Positions 47,926 through 59,233 of a stretch of 64,000 nucleotides of DNA are shown here, in pieces (the stretch's first letter is position 1; each line of letters starts with the position of its first letter). The stretch is from positions 2,170,001-2,234,000 of the forward strand of contig CAVWCQ010000008.1 in the NCBI GenBank assembly GCA_963753545.1. Reading direction: 5' to 3'. Made by a program: the position numbers and the translations under genes. The notes beneath the pieces are model-generated. The model was not told where the DNA came from. It made no database searches and saw only the letters and a program-made list of their open reading frames with translations. The DNA comes from CAVWCQ01 sp963753545. Its GTDB lineage: Bacteria > Chloroflexota > Anaerolineae > Aggregatilineales > Aggregatilineaceae.

Positions 47926-49383
47926 CTAAACGCCGAGCAGCTTCGGGCGGGTGCGCAGGTAGTTACCGATAGCCAGGACAATCGTGTGCAGGAAGGTACG
48001 GGTCACGATGACCGCCGTGAACAGGTTGATGATCAAACCCAATGCCAGTGTGATGGCAAAGCCCTGAACGGCGCTGGCTGCAAAGACCCGACCGAAGAAC
48101 CAGAGAATACCGCAGATGATGATCGTCGAGGTGTTGGAGTCGCGGATCGACGTCCAGGCCCGGTTAAAGCCCGCTTCGATGGCGCGATCCATCGTGCGTC
48201 CACCACGCAGTTCTTCTTTCATACGCTCGAAAATCAGAATGTTACCGTCAACCGCTGTGCCAATGGAGATCAGGAAGCCTGTGATCGCCGGAAGGCTGAG
48301 CGTCACCGGGATCAGCTTGAACAAAGCAAAGTTGATCACGGCGAACAGCAGCAGGGCCATCGCCGCAGCGATACCCGGCACACGGTAGTAGATCAACATG
48401 AAGAGCAGGACAGTCATCACGCCGATGGCACCCGCGCGAATCGAGCGGTCAACCGACAGCTTACCAAGCGATGGGCCAATGGTGTCGTAGGCAATGATGT
48501 CCAGCGGAACGGGCAGCGCACCATATTCAAGCTGGGCAGCAAGAACCTGCGCATCGCTCTTGGTGAAGCGCCCGGTAATAATGCCGCCGTCCATGCCACC
48601 TGTCCGGGCCGTAGCTGAAAGGTCCGCATTGATGGTTGGTGCAGAGACAAGACGCCCATCCAGCACAATAGCCAGCGATTTACCAGCGTTTGCGCCGATA
48701 TAGTCCGTGAAATCCTTGACGCGGTCGCCATCGCCCTTGAGGGTGAAGTTCACCTGCCAGGACGATCCCAACTGGCCGCCCAACTGAGCCTTGGCGCTTT
48801 CCAGGCCAGCGCCCGTCATGACGGTGCGATAGGGCTGACCGTTTTGCAGTTCAGCCTTGTCTGGCGTGGGGTTATTCGAGTTTTCAGATGGACAGGTGTA
48901 CTGGTCGGGGGTCAGAGCTGTTTCGCCTTCGCCCAGACGGCCTTCAGCCATTTTAACCTGCTCGTCGGTCAGAATACAGGTTCCGGGGGCAATGGCGGTT
49001 GAGACATTGGAGAAATCGACAAATTCGAGCAAGCCCGTCGATTTGATCGATTCGAACGCCAGGGTTTGTTCGCGGACACCGGGCAGTTCGACGATGATAC
49101 GTCCGCCTTCCTGTTGTTGGACGACGGCTTCAGACACACCAAGACCGTTCACGCGGCGCTCAACAATTTTGACCGCCTGACGCATGGTCTCATCATTGTA
49201 TTCGGTCCCTTTCGCCGCTTCCAGGAGAACTCGCGAACCGCCTTGCAAGTCCAGCCCTTTGACTACAGCGATATTGTACTTGGTATCCCCAAGTTTGAAG
49301 CCTGGATTGTTTGGCAGGCTCATCCAAATGCTTATGGCCGCAGTAATCAAGATCACTGCAACCCAGAGGCGGTACCCTCTCAT
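47926..49383 (-). CDS. secD: Protein translocase subunit SecD
   Basis: A 485-residue SecD. TM1 (LWVAVILITAAISIWM) is followed by the large periplasmic domain starting with GLDLQGGSRVLLEA and by five more TM segments that include FLISIGTAVDGNILIFERMK and MDRAIEAGFNRAWTSIRDSN. The start at 49383 has gagagga at good spacing; the frame to 49455 has no RBS. It lies 20 bp upstream of secF on the same strand, the usual secDF operon. The length is typical. Confidence 0.94.
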   Translation of the reverse strand: MRGYRLWVAVILITAAISIWMSLPNNPGFKLGDTKYNIAVVKGLDLQGGSRVLLEAAKGTEYNDETMRQAVKIVERRVNGLGVSEAVVQQQEGGRIIVELPGVREQTLAFESIKSTGLLEFVDFSNVSTAIAPGTCILTDEQVKMAEGRLGEGETALTPDQYTCPSENSNNPTPDKAELQNGQPYRTVMTGAGLESAKAQLGGQLGSSWQVNFTLKGDGDRVKDFTDYIGANAGKSLAIVLDGRLVSAPTINADLSATARTGGMDGGIITGRFTKSDAQVLAAQLEYGALPVPLDIIAYDTIGPSLGKLSVDRSIRAGAIGVMTVLLFMLIYYRVPGIAAAMALLLFAVINFALFKLIPVTLSLPAITGFLISIGTAVDGNILIFERMKEELRGGRTMDRAIEAGFNRAWTSIRDSNTSTIIICGILWFFGRVFAASAVQGFAITLALGLIINLFTAVIVTRTFLHTIVLAIGNYLRTRPKLLGV

Positions 49384-49559
49384 AAAACAGTTCCTCTCAC
49401 CCTGAATTAATCGAAATGTAAAAAAGAACCTGTCTTGGGGGCAGGCTGGTTGCAAACGGGGAAATCATAACGCGGAGATAGGGGGTATGGCAAGAGTTTG
49501 TTTTTGGTAGAGAGGTATGAAAGGGGCAGTTTTGAAGGCCGCCCCCATTTTTTGAACAG

Positions 49560-50144
49560 CTAACCAGCGGTGCCCGCTAACCCCAGGTCGGCGGCAATCT
49601 CTTTCATCGCCTCGAGAACCAGCGGCACATGCTCATTCCACAGGTCTACGCCCAAAGCAGCGGCGGCATGTTCAATATCTTCGCGGCTGACGGCGGCGGC
49701 AAAAGCGCGGTCTTTCCATTTGCTCTTGATCGATTTCATCTGGGTAATGTCTCGAATATCACGCGAGGGGCGCACCAGGGCGACAGCGGTCAGAAGACCT
49801 GTTAATTCGTCTACGGCCATCAGCGATTTGTCCATGAGCGTTTCGGGCTGAATCCCTGTCCGTTCGGCTGCATGGGCGGCGATGGCGTGGATAATGTCTT
49901 CATCGACCCCACGTTCCCGCAGGACACGAATTCCGGTGAGCGGGTGACCATCCTGGGCGGTCATGTCGGGGTACCGTTCATAGTCGAAGTCGTGGAGCAG
50001 CCCCGCGACGCCCCATTTTTCCTCGTCCGCCCCAAAACGCCGGGCATAGGCGCGCATCGCCGCCTCAACGGCCTGCATGTGGTGGCGCAGACTTTCCGAT
50101 TGGGTCCATTCCGTAACGATCAACCATGCTTCTTGCCGGTTCAT
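49560..50144 (-). CDS. HD-domain phosphohydrolase-like protein
   Basis: A 194-residue HD-superfamily protein. The metal motif is kept: H in LRHHMQAVEAAM, HD in LLHDFDYERYPD, and a later H in IHAIAAHAAER plus D in MAVDELTG. Such proteins hydrolyse phosphate esters of nucleotides; the substrate is unknown. The start overlaps the stop of the OsmC gene by four bases (ATGA), so they are translationally coupled. Confidence 0.83.
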   Translation of the reverse strand: MNRQEAWLIVTEWTQSESLRHHMQAVEAAMRAYARRFGADEEKWGVAGLLHDFDYERYPDMTAQDGHPLTGIRVLRERGVDEDIIHAIAAHAAERTGIQPETLMDKSLMAVDELTGLLTAVALVRPSRDIRDITQMKSIKSKWKDRAFAAAVSREDIEHAAAALGVDLWNEHVPLVLEAMKEIAADLGLAGTAG

Positions 50145-50587
50145 TGTGCGACCTCTTCCGCTGCTTCGACAATCTCATAATCGTAGTGCATCTTCGCAGT
50201 TGCCCGCAGGATAGCCGACACTGCGCAGTATTTTTCACTGGATAACTCAATCGCGCGCTCGACGGCTGCTGGGTTGACATTGTGCCCGGTCACAATATAG
50301 CGCACCCAGATTTCGGTATAGAGCTTCGGGAATTCGTCCGTGCGCACCCCTTCAACCTGGACTTCAAAAGCCGTCACTTGCTGCTGTTTTTTGCGCAGAA
50401 TGCTGATCACATCCATCCCCGTACAGCCTGCCAGAGCGGTCAACACCAGCTCGACAGGAGACGCGCCTGCATCATGCCCCTCTGGATCCAGAGTTGAATC
50501 CATCGGAATCGTATATCCATTGCTGCTGATTCCCGTGAAGACCAGATCATCACGCAGAACCGCCTTTGAACTTTTCTTTGCGCCCAT
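50141..50587 (-). CDS. OsmC/Ohr family protein
   Basis: A 148-residue OsmC-type protein likely involved in detoxifying organic hydroperoxides. The family motif with one active Cys is in VLTALAGCTGMDVISILRKK, and the second Cys appears in EKYCAVSAIL, as in the OsmC/YhfA branch. It is coupled to the HD-domain gene downstream. Confidence 0.85.
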   Translation of the reverse strand: MGAKKSSKAVLRDDLVFTGISSNGYTIPMDSTLDPEGHDAGASPVELVLTALAGCTGMDVISILRKKQQQVTAFEVQVEGVRTDEFPKLYTEIWVRYIVTGHNVNPAAVERAIELSSEKYCAVSAILRATAKMHYDYEIVEAAEEVAQ

Positions 50588-50790
50588 AGGCTATTCCTTA
50601 TGTTACAGGGAGACTTCCCCCATGATGTTATGACGCAGATTTTACGGCAAATTGGGCAATCAGGCTGGTGCAACCACTACAGAGTCACGTGCATCCAAAG
50701 AGATGGGACCAGTCGGCTGGGCTTGGGGTTGTCCGCTGCTTGCGTTATCATTGAAAGCACGTGTTAAGCTAACGATCCTAAGAGTGTTTA

Positions 50791-51396
50791 ATGACAACTG
50801 CTGACGATGTCCAACTGGTAACCCGGCTTCAGGCAGGGGATCAGGCTGCTTATGCTCAATTGGTCGAGGAATACGCAGGGCGCGTGTACCGACTGGCGCT
50901 GCGCATGCTCGGAAATGAGGCAGATGCGGAAGATGTGCTTCAGGAGACATTTATGAGTGCATTCAAATCGATTGACAGGTTTGAAGCGCGCTCCAGCCTG
51001 GGCACGTGGCTCTATCGCATTGCCACCAACGCCGCGCTGATGCGTCTGCGCCGCAAGGAACCGGAGCAGGTGTCGGTGGACGAACCTGTTGAAGGCGAAG
51101 ATGGCGATCTGATTCCTCGTCAGTTTTTCGATTTCTGCTGTCTGCCTGAGGACGATCTGCTGCGCGACGAAGCACTGCAGGAAATGATGCAGGCTGTCGA
51201 AGAACTTCCGGAAACTCTGCGCAGCGTGTTTGTTTTGCGTGAGATGGAAGGTCTTTCGACGGAGGAAACAGCGGATATGTTGGGTCTGTCTGTCTCTGCG
51301 GTCAAGAGCCGCTTGATGCGCGCCCGCCTGAAATTGCGCGACCGGCTGAGCCACTATTTCGCGCAGGGATCAACGGTCGTTTCGGAACCGAGGTAA
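50791..51396 (+). CDS. ECF-type RNA polymerase sigma factor
   Basis: A 201-residue sigma-70 family protein. Region 2 has RVYRLALRMLGNEADAEDVL and QETFMSAFKSIDRF. Region 4 has LPETLRSVFVLREMEGLSTEE and the helix-turn-helix AVKSRLMRARLKL. Between them is a loop with CC (FFDFCCLPEDD). Its stop codon overlaps the start region of the anti-sigma gene, so the two form a sigma/anti-sigma pair. No close RBS is visible. Confidence 0.88.
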   Translation: MTTADDVQLVTRLQAGDQAAYAQLVEEYAGRVYRLALRMLGNEADAEDVLQETFMSAFKSIDRFEARSSLGTWLYRIATNAALMRLRRKEPEQVSVDEPVEGEDGDLIPRQFFDFCCLPEDDLLRDEALQEMMQAVEELPETLRSVFVLREMEGLSTEETADMLGLSVSAVKSRLMRARLKLRDRLSHYFAQGSTVVSEPR

Positions 51397-51677
51397 TGAG
51401 TATGAGCGAACAACACGAACACAATCTGGAAAACTGTCGCCACTATCTGGAATGCCTGGGCGAATATGTCGATGGCGAACTGAGCCAGGAATTGTGCCAG
51501 GCGCTTGAGGCACATATGGCCGTCTGTTCGAACTGCCGCGTTGTGGTCAATACGTTGAGTAAAACGATTTCGCTCTATCACCAGTTGCCAACGCCCGAAA
51601 TGCCAAACGGCGTCCGCGAGCGGTTGTACAAGGTTCTGGACCTGAGCAGTTTTGTTACTCCCAAAAAGGACGAATAG
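51396..51677 (+). CDS. Zinc-finger anti-sigma factor
   Basis: A 93-residue ZAS-type protein (zf-HC2). The zinc ligands are visible in the arrangement C (near residue 15), H-xxx-C-xx-C (HMAVCSNC, residues 40-47). No membrane segment is present, so it is soluble and probably responds to redox or other cytoplasmic signals. It directly follows the ECF sigma gene, by which its function is inferred. Confidence 0.8.
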   Translation: MSMSEQHEHNLENCRHYLECLGEYVDGELSQELCQALEAHMAVCSNCRVVVNTLSKTISLYHQLPTPEMPNGVRERLYKVLDLSSFVTPKKDE

Positions 51678-51831
51678 GCTGCAACCTTTGCTGCAAAACT
51701 GCATCCTAAGAAGTGACTCGCGCTCCTATGATGGGCGGTACAGGCGAGAATACACGGATACCCGTATGGCTTTGGGGTAGGGGGATTTCCCCCGGTCACA
51801 TTTAGATTGCAGCAGCATGGATGAGGTTACG

Positions 51832-52089
51832 ATGAAGGAACCCGAAAAGAAAAAACAAAAGCGGGTCATTATCTTTAGCACACCGACCTGCACCTATTGC
51901 AACCAGGCGAAACGCTACCTGCGCGAAAACGGTGTCCGTTTCAAGGATGTTGATGTCAGTAAAGATCCGATTGCGGCGCGGGATATGGTCAAGCGCAGCG
52001 GCCAGCAGGGCGTTCCAGTGATCGAGATTGGTGGCAGGGTGATTGTTGGTTTTAACCGCGCCGAAGTCGATCGGCTGCTGGGGCTGTAG
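51832..52089 (+). CDS. Glutaredoxin-like protein
   Basis: An 85-residue thioredoxin-fold protein with a CTYC redox motif (FSTPTCTYCNQAK) and the cis-proline in GVPVIEIGG. After a Lys-rich start (EPEKKKQKR) the fold is the small NrdH/Grx type. The start is ATG 51832 with atgagg upstream; ATG 51817 is an alternative, giving 90 residues. It may take part in redox sensing with the nearby sigma pair, which is only a positional inference. Confidence 0.83.
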   Translation: MKEPEKKKQKRVIIFSTPTCTYCNQAKRYLRENGVRFKDVDVSKDPIAARDMVKRSGQQGVPVIEIGGRVIVGFNRAEVDRLLGL

Positions 52090-52111
52090 GCTAATTCCCT
52101 CTCAAAAAACA

Positions 52112-52145
52112 ACAGGCGATCCGCGTCCCGGATCGCCTGTTTCGT
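52112..52145. terminator. Bidirectional terminator after the glutaredoxin-like gene
   Basis: ACAGGCGATC and GATCGCCTGT form a perfect 10-bp stem with a 9-nt loop, followed by TTCGTTT on the plus strand and by TTGTTTTTTG on the minus strand. It serves two convergent genes. Confidence 0.8.
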
Positions 52146-52155
52146 TTATAACAAA

Positions 52156-53130
52156 TCACAGTTTCTCAGTTTCCGAAATCCGGTTATGGCGATCTACAAT
52201 CTGGCCCTGACATTCGTCGTGGGCCGGAACAATCGCGCCGTCCAATACAACCGTGTCGCTGAGAACCGCGCCCTGGCCAACAGTTGCCCCGGTTTCCAGA
52301 TAAACATTAGGGCCGATGCTCGCCGACTGGCCTACGCTCACCTTGGGATCGATGCGGACTGGAGGAATGATGCGCACCGAGGCGGGGATTTCGCTCAGAA
52401 TATGGGTATCGCGCCCTTCCTCCAAATAACGGCGGTTAATAGCCAGCAGATCGCTTTCCTGAGCCAGATGCAGTCGCCATTCGGCAATCGCATATCCGAC
52501 GCGGCGTCCGTCGCGCAGGCAGTTCTGGATAGCCGTGTTTATCTCGCGTTCCCCGCGCGGCGAGACGGTGGCGACCATCTTCAGAAAATCGGGCGAAAAC
52601 GCATAAAGCATAAACGCGGCGTGACTGCCCGCCGGGTTGGTTGGTTTCTCCTCGATAGCGGTGATTCGATCATTCTCAATCGACACGGCGGATGACTTGC
52701 TGATAGCCTCGGGAGAAGCCGGAATCAGACTCAGCGAGGCGATCAGTTCGTCGCAGCGATTAAAGCTGTCGATCAGGTTCTGAATATGCTGGCTGGACGT
52801 CAGATTATCAACCGAGGTGAGCAAAAATGGCCCGCGAATATAGGGGGCTGCCAGAATCAGCGCATCAAGCGAGCCGGACGGAATAGCTTGCAGGGCGAAC
52901 TTAACCTCTACGCCAGAGTACCAGGACTTGCTCAGATAGGAAGCGACTGCACCTTCCTGCTCACTCAAAACGACGACAAACTTGCGAATCCCGGCTTCGC
53001 GCAGGCGATCCATGACTTGCACCAGAATCGGCTTGCCGAGGACGGGGAGCATCGATTTGGGGCGATCTTTGGTGAGTTGGCCGAGTAGCGTGCTGCGCCC
53101 GGCTGCCAGGATAATGGCTTGTTCGATCAC
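52156..53130 (-). CDS. Sugar nucleotidyltransferase with beta-helix domain
   Basis: A 324-residue protein that likely activates a sugar phosphate. The N-terminal Rossmann-like domain has the signature ILAAGRSTLLGQLTKDRPKS (family: AAGxGTRLxPLTxxxPK). The C-terminus has hexapeptide repeats (IDPKVSVGQSASIGPNVYLE) of the left-handed beta-helix, as in GlmU and glucose-1-phosphate nucleotidyltransferases. The common G-T-R is replaced by S-T-L, a deviation in the nucleotide loop. The start is GTG 53130 with aggagga 8 nt upstream. Substrate not known. Confidence 0.78.
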   Translation of the reverse strand: MIEQAIILAAGRSTLLGQLTKDRPKSMLPVLGKPILVQVMDRLREAGIRKFVVVLSEQEGAVASYLSKSWYSGVEVKFALQAIPSGSLDALILAAPYIRGPFLLTSVDNLTSSQHIQNLIDSFNRCDELIASLSLIPASPEAISKSSAVSIENDRITAIEEKPTNPAGSHAAFMLYAFSPDFLKMVATVSPRGEREINTAIQNCLRDGRRVGYAIAEWRLHLAQESDLLAINRRYLEEGRDTHILSEIPASVRIIPPVRIDPKVSVGQSASIGPNVYLETGATVGQGAVLSDTVVLDGAIVPAHDECQGQIVDRHNRISETEKL

Positions 53131-53385
53131 AGCAGTCTTTCCTCCTGAGTGTTTGGTACCTGGCTGTATGAGTCCCTCTGAATGGTATTATAGTACGAAA
53201 ATTAGCGATGCAAACCTGACGGGGCACAGGATCGCAGAGCATGGTAAAATAATGTGCGTAGGGGATCATGTGATTCGAGCATGATCGTGACAAACTTTTT
53301 AGTTCTCCTTTATAGCCTCTTACACAAACCTTTGCTATACTGGGGATAATGGGTGTGAATTGAGTGGTTGTAGGGGAAAAAGCGT

Positions 53386-53627
53386 ATGGCATCGGCAACC
53401 GAAAAAATGATCTCATACCATATTTCACGGTTAAAGGACAGAGTCCTCAAATTCGCGTCAAGTCGATTGAAGAACTGGCGCTGCTGGAAGCAACTGATGC
53501 GTATACCGTACTCGAAGATTTGTTTCGCAACGATCCTGAACCGGATGTTCGGGCTGCGGCACAAAAGGCGGGGCGCGCCCTGTACCTGAAAATGCACAAC
53601 GGTAACTCGAATCCTCCAGGTAAATAA
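53386..53627 (+). CDS. Small HEAT-repeat-type protein (one frameshift)
   Basis: A protein of about 80 residues after repair: MASATEKMISYHISRLKDR, then SPQIRVKSIEELALLEATDA and on to the end. The pattern of paired helices (VRVKSIEELALLE, VLEDLFRNDPEPDVRAAAQKAG) is of HEAT type. The first residues and the remainder lie in different frames, with one base missing near 53440. The start has taggggaa upstream. It is a small scaffold-like protein of unknown partner. Confidence 0.6.
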
Positions 53628-53631
53628 CGAT

Positions 53632-53711
53632 ATCTTGCCCGGTTGGGCAAGAAAGAAGTGGGCCTCCCGGCGAACTGCTTGTATGGGCAGTTCGCGGCGA
53701 GAAGCCCACAG
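53632..53711. other. Intergenic palindromes between the HEAT gene and valS
   Basis: A short perfect hairpin (TCTTGCCC, GGTT, GGGCAAGA) is followed by a long imperfect one in which GTGGGC pairs with GCCCAC and CGAACTGC pairs with GCAGTTCG. It lies between two convergent stop codons, so it may act as terminator or mRNA stabiliser. No T-run is present. Confidence 0.5.
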
Positions 53712-53733
53712 ATCCCTAACACCCCGAAAAAGC

Positions 53734-56367
<2,634 letters not shown>

Positions 56368-56579
56368 AGTGTCCTCAATTTGAGAACCTGTTCATAAACA
56401 GAGCGGGTGGGGCGAGTTGCCTCGCCGCCAGATCGGAATACGCCAGATACACCATCGTCTGCGACAAGTGACACGATAATCACCCCCTTTCGTTTTTTTC
56501 TGTTTCCGGGGGAAATCCCCTTCATACCACGAGAAAGTTTCGGTTGACCAGTTAGTTAACAGTATCGCCTATTGTATCC

Positions 56580-57341
56580 TTACTTAATCGCCGTCACCAG
56601 CAGTTCCCAGCGATCATGCTGGGCCTGGATATTGCTAAATCCAACTTCAAGCATCACGACTTCGACTTCTTCGGCGGTCAGCGCTCGGAAGACAACCGGA
56701 TGTTTGCTGGCGTTGTAGGTCTTGCCATCGCCGCGCACGATAAAACGGTTAAAGGTCACGGTGATCGGCGGGCCGTCATTCCAATCCCAGATATCGAAGG
56801 TGATGATCTGCTCGCCCGGCTCGTCGTGGATGCGTCCCGGCCAGAAGCGGGGGCGATCTTCCAGCAGCGGCTCAAAGTCGCGCATGCCGATCAGCAGGAC
56901 TCCGCCAGGGCGCAGCAGTTCGTGAAAAATCAGCATCGCCTCTTCAATCTGATCATCGCGCAGCAGGTGCGGGATCGAATTGCCTTTGGTGATGATGGCG
57001 TCAAATGGCCCCTGGACATGGCGATGCAGATTGATGAAGTCGGACTGCACAAAACTGATTTTGTCCAGCACGCCATAATCGGCGGCATTCTGGCGGGCGC
57101 GGGCCAGCAGTCCGGCGCTGGGATCGGCGGCGGTCACCGTGTAACCGAGTCGGGCCAGGGCAATCGCCTGCGTGCCAGGTCCACAAGAGGCATCGAGCAC
57201 AGTCTGGACGCCTTGATCGCGGAAGAAGCGGCGCAGATTCAGCCCTTCCCGTTCCAGTTCGGCGTCCCAATCGCGATACCACAGGTGGTAATCGTCGGCG
57301 ACGGCATCGTAAAAGACAGAAGTGTCGTTGTAGGTGTTCAT
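56580..57341 (-). CDS. SAM-dependent methyltransferase
   Basis: A 253-residue class I methyltransferase. It has motif I VLDASCGPGTQAIALARLG, motif II AADPSAGLL, and a FVQSDFINL/ITKGNSIPHLL motif IV region. The substrate is unknown. The start at 57341 is placed directly behind the T-box terminator. Being the first gene after a T-box is unusual for a methyltransferase, and valS follows 212 bp downstream. Confidence 0.83.
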   Translation of the reverse strand: MNTYNDTSVFYDAVADDYHLWYRDWDAELEREGLNLRRFFRDQGVQTVLDASCGPGTQAIALARLGYTVTAADPSAGLLARARQNAADYGVLDKISFVQSDFINLHRHVQGPFDAIITKGNSIPHLLRDDQIEEAMLIFHELLRPGGVLLIGMRDFEPLLEDRPRFWPGRIHDEPGEQIITFDIWDWNDGPPITVTFNRFIVRGDGKTYNASKHPVVFRALTAEEVEVVMLEVGFSNIQAQHDRWELLVTAIK

Positions 57342-57353
57342 AATCCTCGGTAT

Positions 57354-57610
57354 AAAACAAAAAACTCTTTCGCCTTTGAACAAGGACGAAAGAGTGGGCT
57401 TCCGTGGTACCACCTTGGTTCCCGGCAGTTGTGCCGGGCACTTGATTGGCGATAACGGGCATCACCGGACGTGCTTACTGCCCAACTGGGCGTTCAGCGC
57501 GCCAACTCAGGAGCGACGTTCCGCGGAGGACCACCTGTGCAGGCTCTCAGCCTATGACCCGCACTCTCTGACAGCGCCGAGCCGCGTACTCTTCTCCGTC
57601 TGCGTTGTTG
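57354..57610 (-). promoter_or_regulatory. T-box riboswitch leader, probable Val specifier (GTC)
   Basis: On the minus strand the T-box sequence AACCAAGGTGGTACCACGG (plus 57402-57420) is followed by a terminator hairpin (ACTCTTTCG with CGAAAGAGT, plus 57364-57395) and a T-run. Upstream are AGAGAGTGCGGGTC and AGCCTGCACAGGTGGTC, typical of stem I, and the context GGAAC-GTC-GCTCCTGAG, where the specifier usually sits. GTC (plus 57515-57517) is a Val codon and valS lies in the same direction. Binding uncharged tRNA-Val would prevent termination. The class is clear; the specifier is inferred from position. Confidence 0.85.
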
Positions 57611-57616
57611 TCAAAG

Positions 57617-57646
57617 AGTATATCACGCGCGGAGAACGAGCGTCAA
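57617..57646 (-). promoter_or_regulatory. Promoter of the T-box leader
   Basis: TTGACG (plus 57641-57646) and TATACT (plus 57617-57622) are separated by 18 bp, read on the minus strand. A TG pair precedes the -10. It lies right before the T-box leader, and the leader length is about 270 nt. Confidence 0.6.
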
Positions 57647-57653
57647 CGGTGAA

Positions 57654-58277
57654 TCAAGTGAACAGGTCGTGCACCCAGCTCAGCGACATGGTCCCGGCAA
57701 CAGCAATAGCCGTGCATTGGAGCAGCTTGCCGCAGAAGGTCACGCCCAGAAACTTACGCAGCGACACGCGCCCGGCCCCGGAGAGGATGCCAGCGATATC
57801 AAACAGCGGGTTAGGGATGGCGCTAAGGGCAAAGATCGTCAGGGTGCCGTTGTGCGTCATCCACTGTTTGACCCGGTTTGCCAGCGGGGTGTCTTCGAGC
57901 ACGCCCAGGCCACTGTAGCCAGCCGCATAGCCTGTGATCTCGCCCAGGGTTGCTCCGATGGCAGCAAACAGGCCCACACCAAACGGGTTCAGGGTGCTGC
58001 CCAGAGCAAAGATAAAGACCAGTCCAGGGGCAGGCAGCACCAGCGTCGCATTGCTGAGCAGCATCACCAGCAGCGCGCCTCCATAACCGAAGGCGGCGAT
58101 GGTTTCCATGCGCTGCTCGTTGATGCCGACCAACACGGTCACGCAGATAACCATCAGCATCGCGGCAACACGCAGCAGGCAAGATCCCCGGCTGACGGAG
58201 CTTTCAGTATTACGCTGGAAAGCCGCACCCCAATTGATGCGAGCCTGCCGGACTAACTTACCTAGATAAGCCATCAT
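57654..58277 (-). CDS. VTT/SNARE-associated (DedA-like) membrane protein
   Basis: A membrane protein of about 207 residues with several hydrophobic segments. The VTT-type region has PAPGLVFIFALGSTLNPFGV, GATLGEITGYAAGYSGLGVL, and FALSAIPNPLFDIAGILSGAG, matching the re-entrant loops of TVP38/DedA proteins that may move lipids. The start is ATG 58277 or 58274, about 25 bp behind the udk stop codon, so the two genes are probably co-transcribed. The function is not known beyond the family. Confidence 0.78.
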   Translation of the reverse strand: MMAYLGKLVRQARINWGAAFQRNTESSVSRGSCLLRVAAMLMVICVTVLVGINEQRMETIAAFGYGGALLVMLLSNATLVLPAPGLVFIFALGSTLNPFGVGLFAAIGATLGEITGYAAGYSGLGVLEDTPLANRVKQWMTHNGTLTIFALSAIPNPLFDIAGILSGAGRVSLRKFLGVTFCGKLLQCTAIAVAGTMSLSWVHDLFT

Positions 58278-58302
58278 GGGGCATAAACTCAGGTAGTAGC
58301 GC

Positions 58303-58950
58303 TCAGTCGGACTGGCGGCGCGCCTGGTGAAGCAAACTGCGAACGCGCGCGGCGACCATTTCGATGGCGACCAGATTCTTGCCGCCTTCGGGGATGATGA
58401 CGTCCGCATAACGTTTGCTGGGTTCGACAAACTCCAGGTGCATCGGGCGAACACTGTTGAGATACTGGTCGATCACCGAGTTCGCGCTCCGTCCGCGTTC
58501 AGTCAGATCGCGTTGGAGCCGCCGGATAAATCGAATATCAGGATCTGTATCCACAAAAATACGAACATCGAACAGCTTTCGCAAATCGGGTTCTGCAAAA
58601 ACCAGGATTCCTTCAACCAGAATGATCGGCTGCGGGTGCATCGTCCGCCATTCACCTGTGCGGCGGTAGGTGGTGAAATCGTAGATCGGAATTTCCACAG
58701 GCTGCCAGCGCTTAAGCTGGTGGATGTGGTCGATCAGCAGCGTGGTTTCCAATGAATCGGGATGGTCAAAATTAATCAGGTGTTCGGAATCGTGAGGTAT
58801 ATCGCGAATATCTTTGTAGTAGGAATCGTGTTCGAGATAGGCGATGTGTTCGGTACCAACACGATCCAGAATAGCATGGGAAACGGTTGTTTTGCCTGAT
58901 CCTGACCCACCGGCGACACCAATGATGACTGGGGGAGGGAAGTCCGCCAT
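58303..58950 (-). CDS. udk: Uridine kinase
   Basis: A 215-residue kinase that phosphorylates uridine/cytidine in pyrimidine salvage. P-loop GVAGGSGSGKTTVS near residue 10. Family motifs EHDSYYKD, NFDHPDS, IPIYDFTTYRR, and the RRLQRDLTERGR lid are all present. The typical length for Udk is 205-215. A VTT membrane protein gene follows. Confidence 0.9.
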   Translation of the reverse strand: MADFPPPVIIGVAGGSGSGKTTVSHAILDRVGTEHIAYLEHDSYYKDIRDIPHDSEHLINFDHPDSLETTLLIDHIHQLKRWQPVEIPIYDFTTYRRTGEWRTMHPQPIILVEGILVFAEPDLRKLFDVRIFVDTDPDIRFIRRLQRDLTERGRSANSVIDQYLNSVRPMHLEFVEPSKRYADVIIPEGGKNLVAIEMVAARVRSLLHQARRQSD

Positions 58951-58978
58951 GCAGCCTTCTCCTAATCAGCAGATTGCG

Positions 58979-59017
58979 ATAAAAGAAATGCCCACAGCTT
59001 CGTCAGACTGGGGCATC
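58979..59017 (-). terminator. Rho-independent terminator of the tRNA-Thr gene
   Basis: On the minus strand ATGCCC and GGGCAT form a stem with a 17-nt loop, followed by TTCTTTT. It lies just behind the tRNA. Confidence 0.6.
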
Positions 59018-59026
59018 TCGTCTTAG

Positions 59027-59099
59027 AGCCACCCAAGAGAGTTGAACTCTTAACCTAACGCTTACGAAGCGTTTGCTCTGCCGATTGAGCTAGGGTGGC
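59027..59099 (-). tRNA. tRNA-Thr (anticodon CGT)
   Basis: The minus strand folds as a full cloverleaf: acceptor GCCACCC/GGGTGGC, D stem GCTC/GAGC, anticodon stem AACGC/GCGTT with loop TTCGTAA, 5-nt variable loop, T stem AAGAG/CTCTT with TTCAACT. The anticodon CGT reads ACG (Thr). Length 73 nt, discriminator U, and no CCA is encoded. Confidence 0.93.
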
Positions 59100-59233
59100 G
59101 GAAGATCGTGTAACTGCTGCGCATTATAGCAACAGGGGAGAGAGATGGCAAGGCCGAATCAAAACAATGGTGGAGGAAACCCCTCGCCCACGTATAATTA
59201 GGTGTATGGTCGGGGTTTTAGCACCTGAGAGAG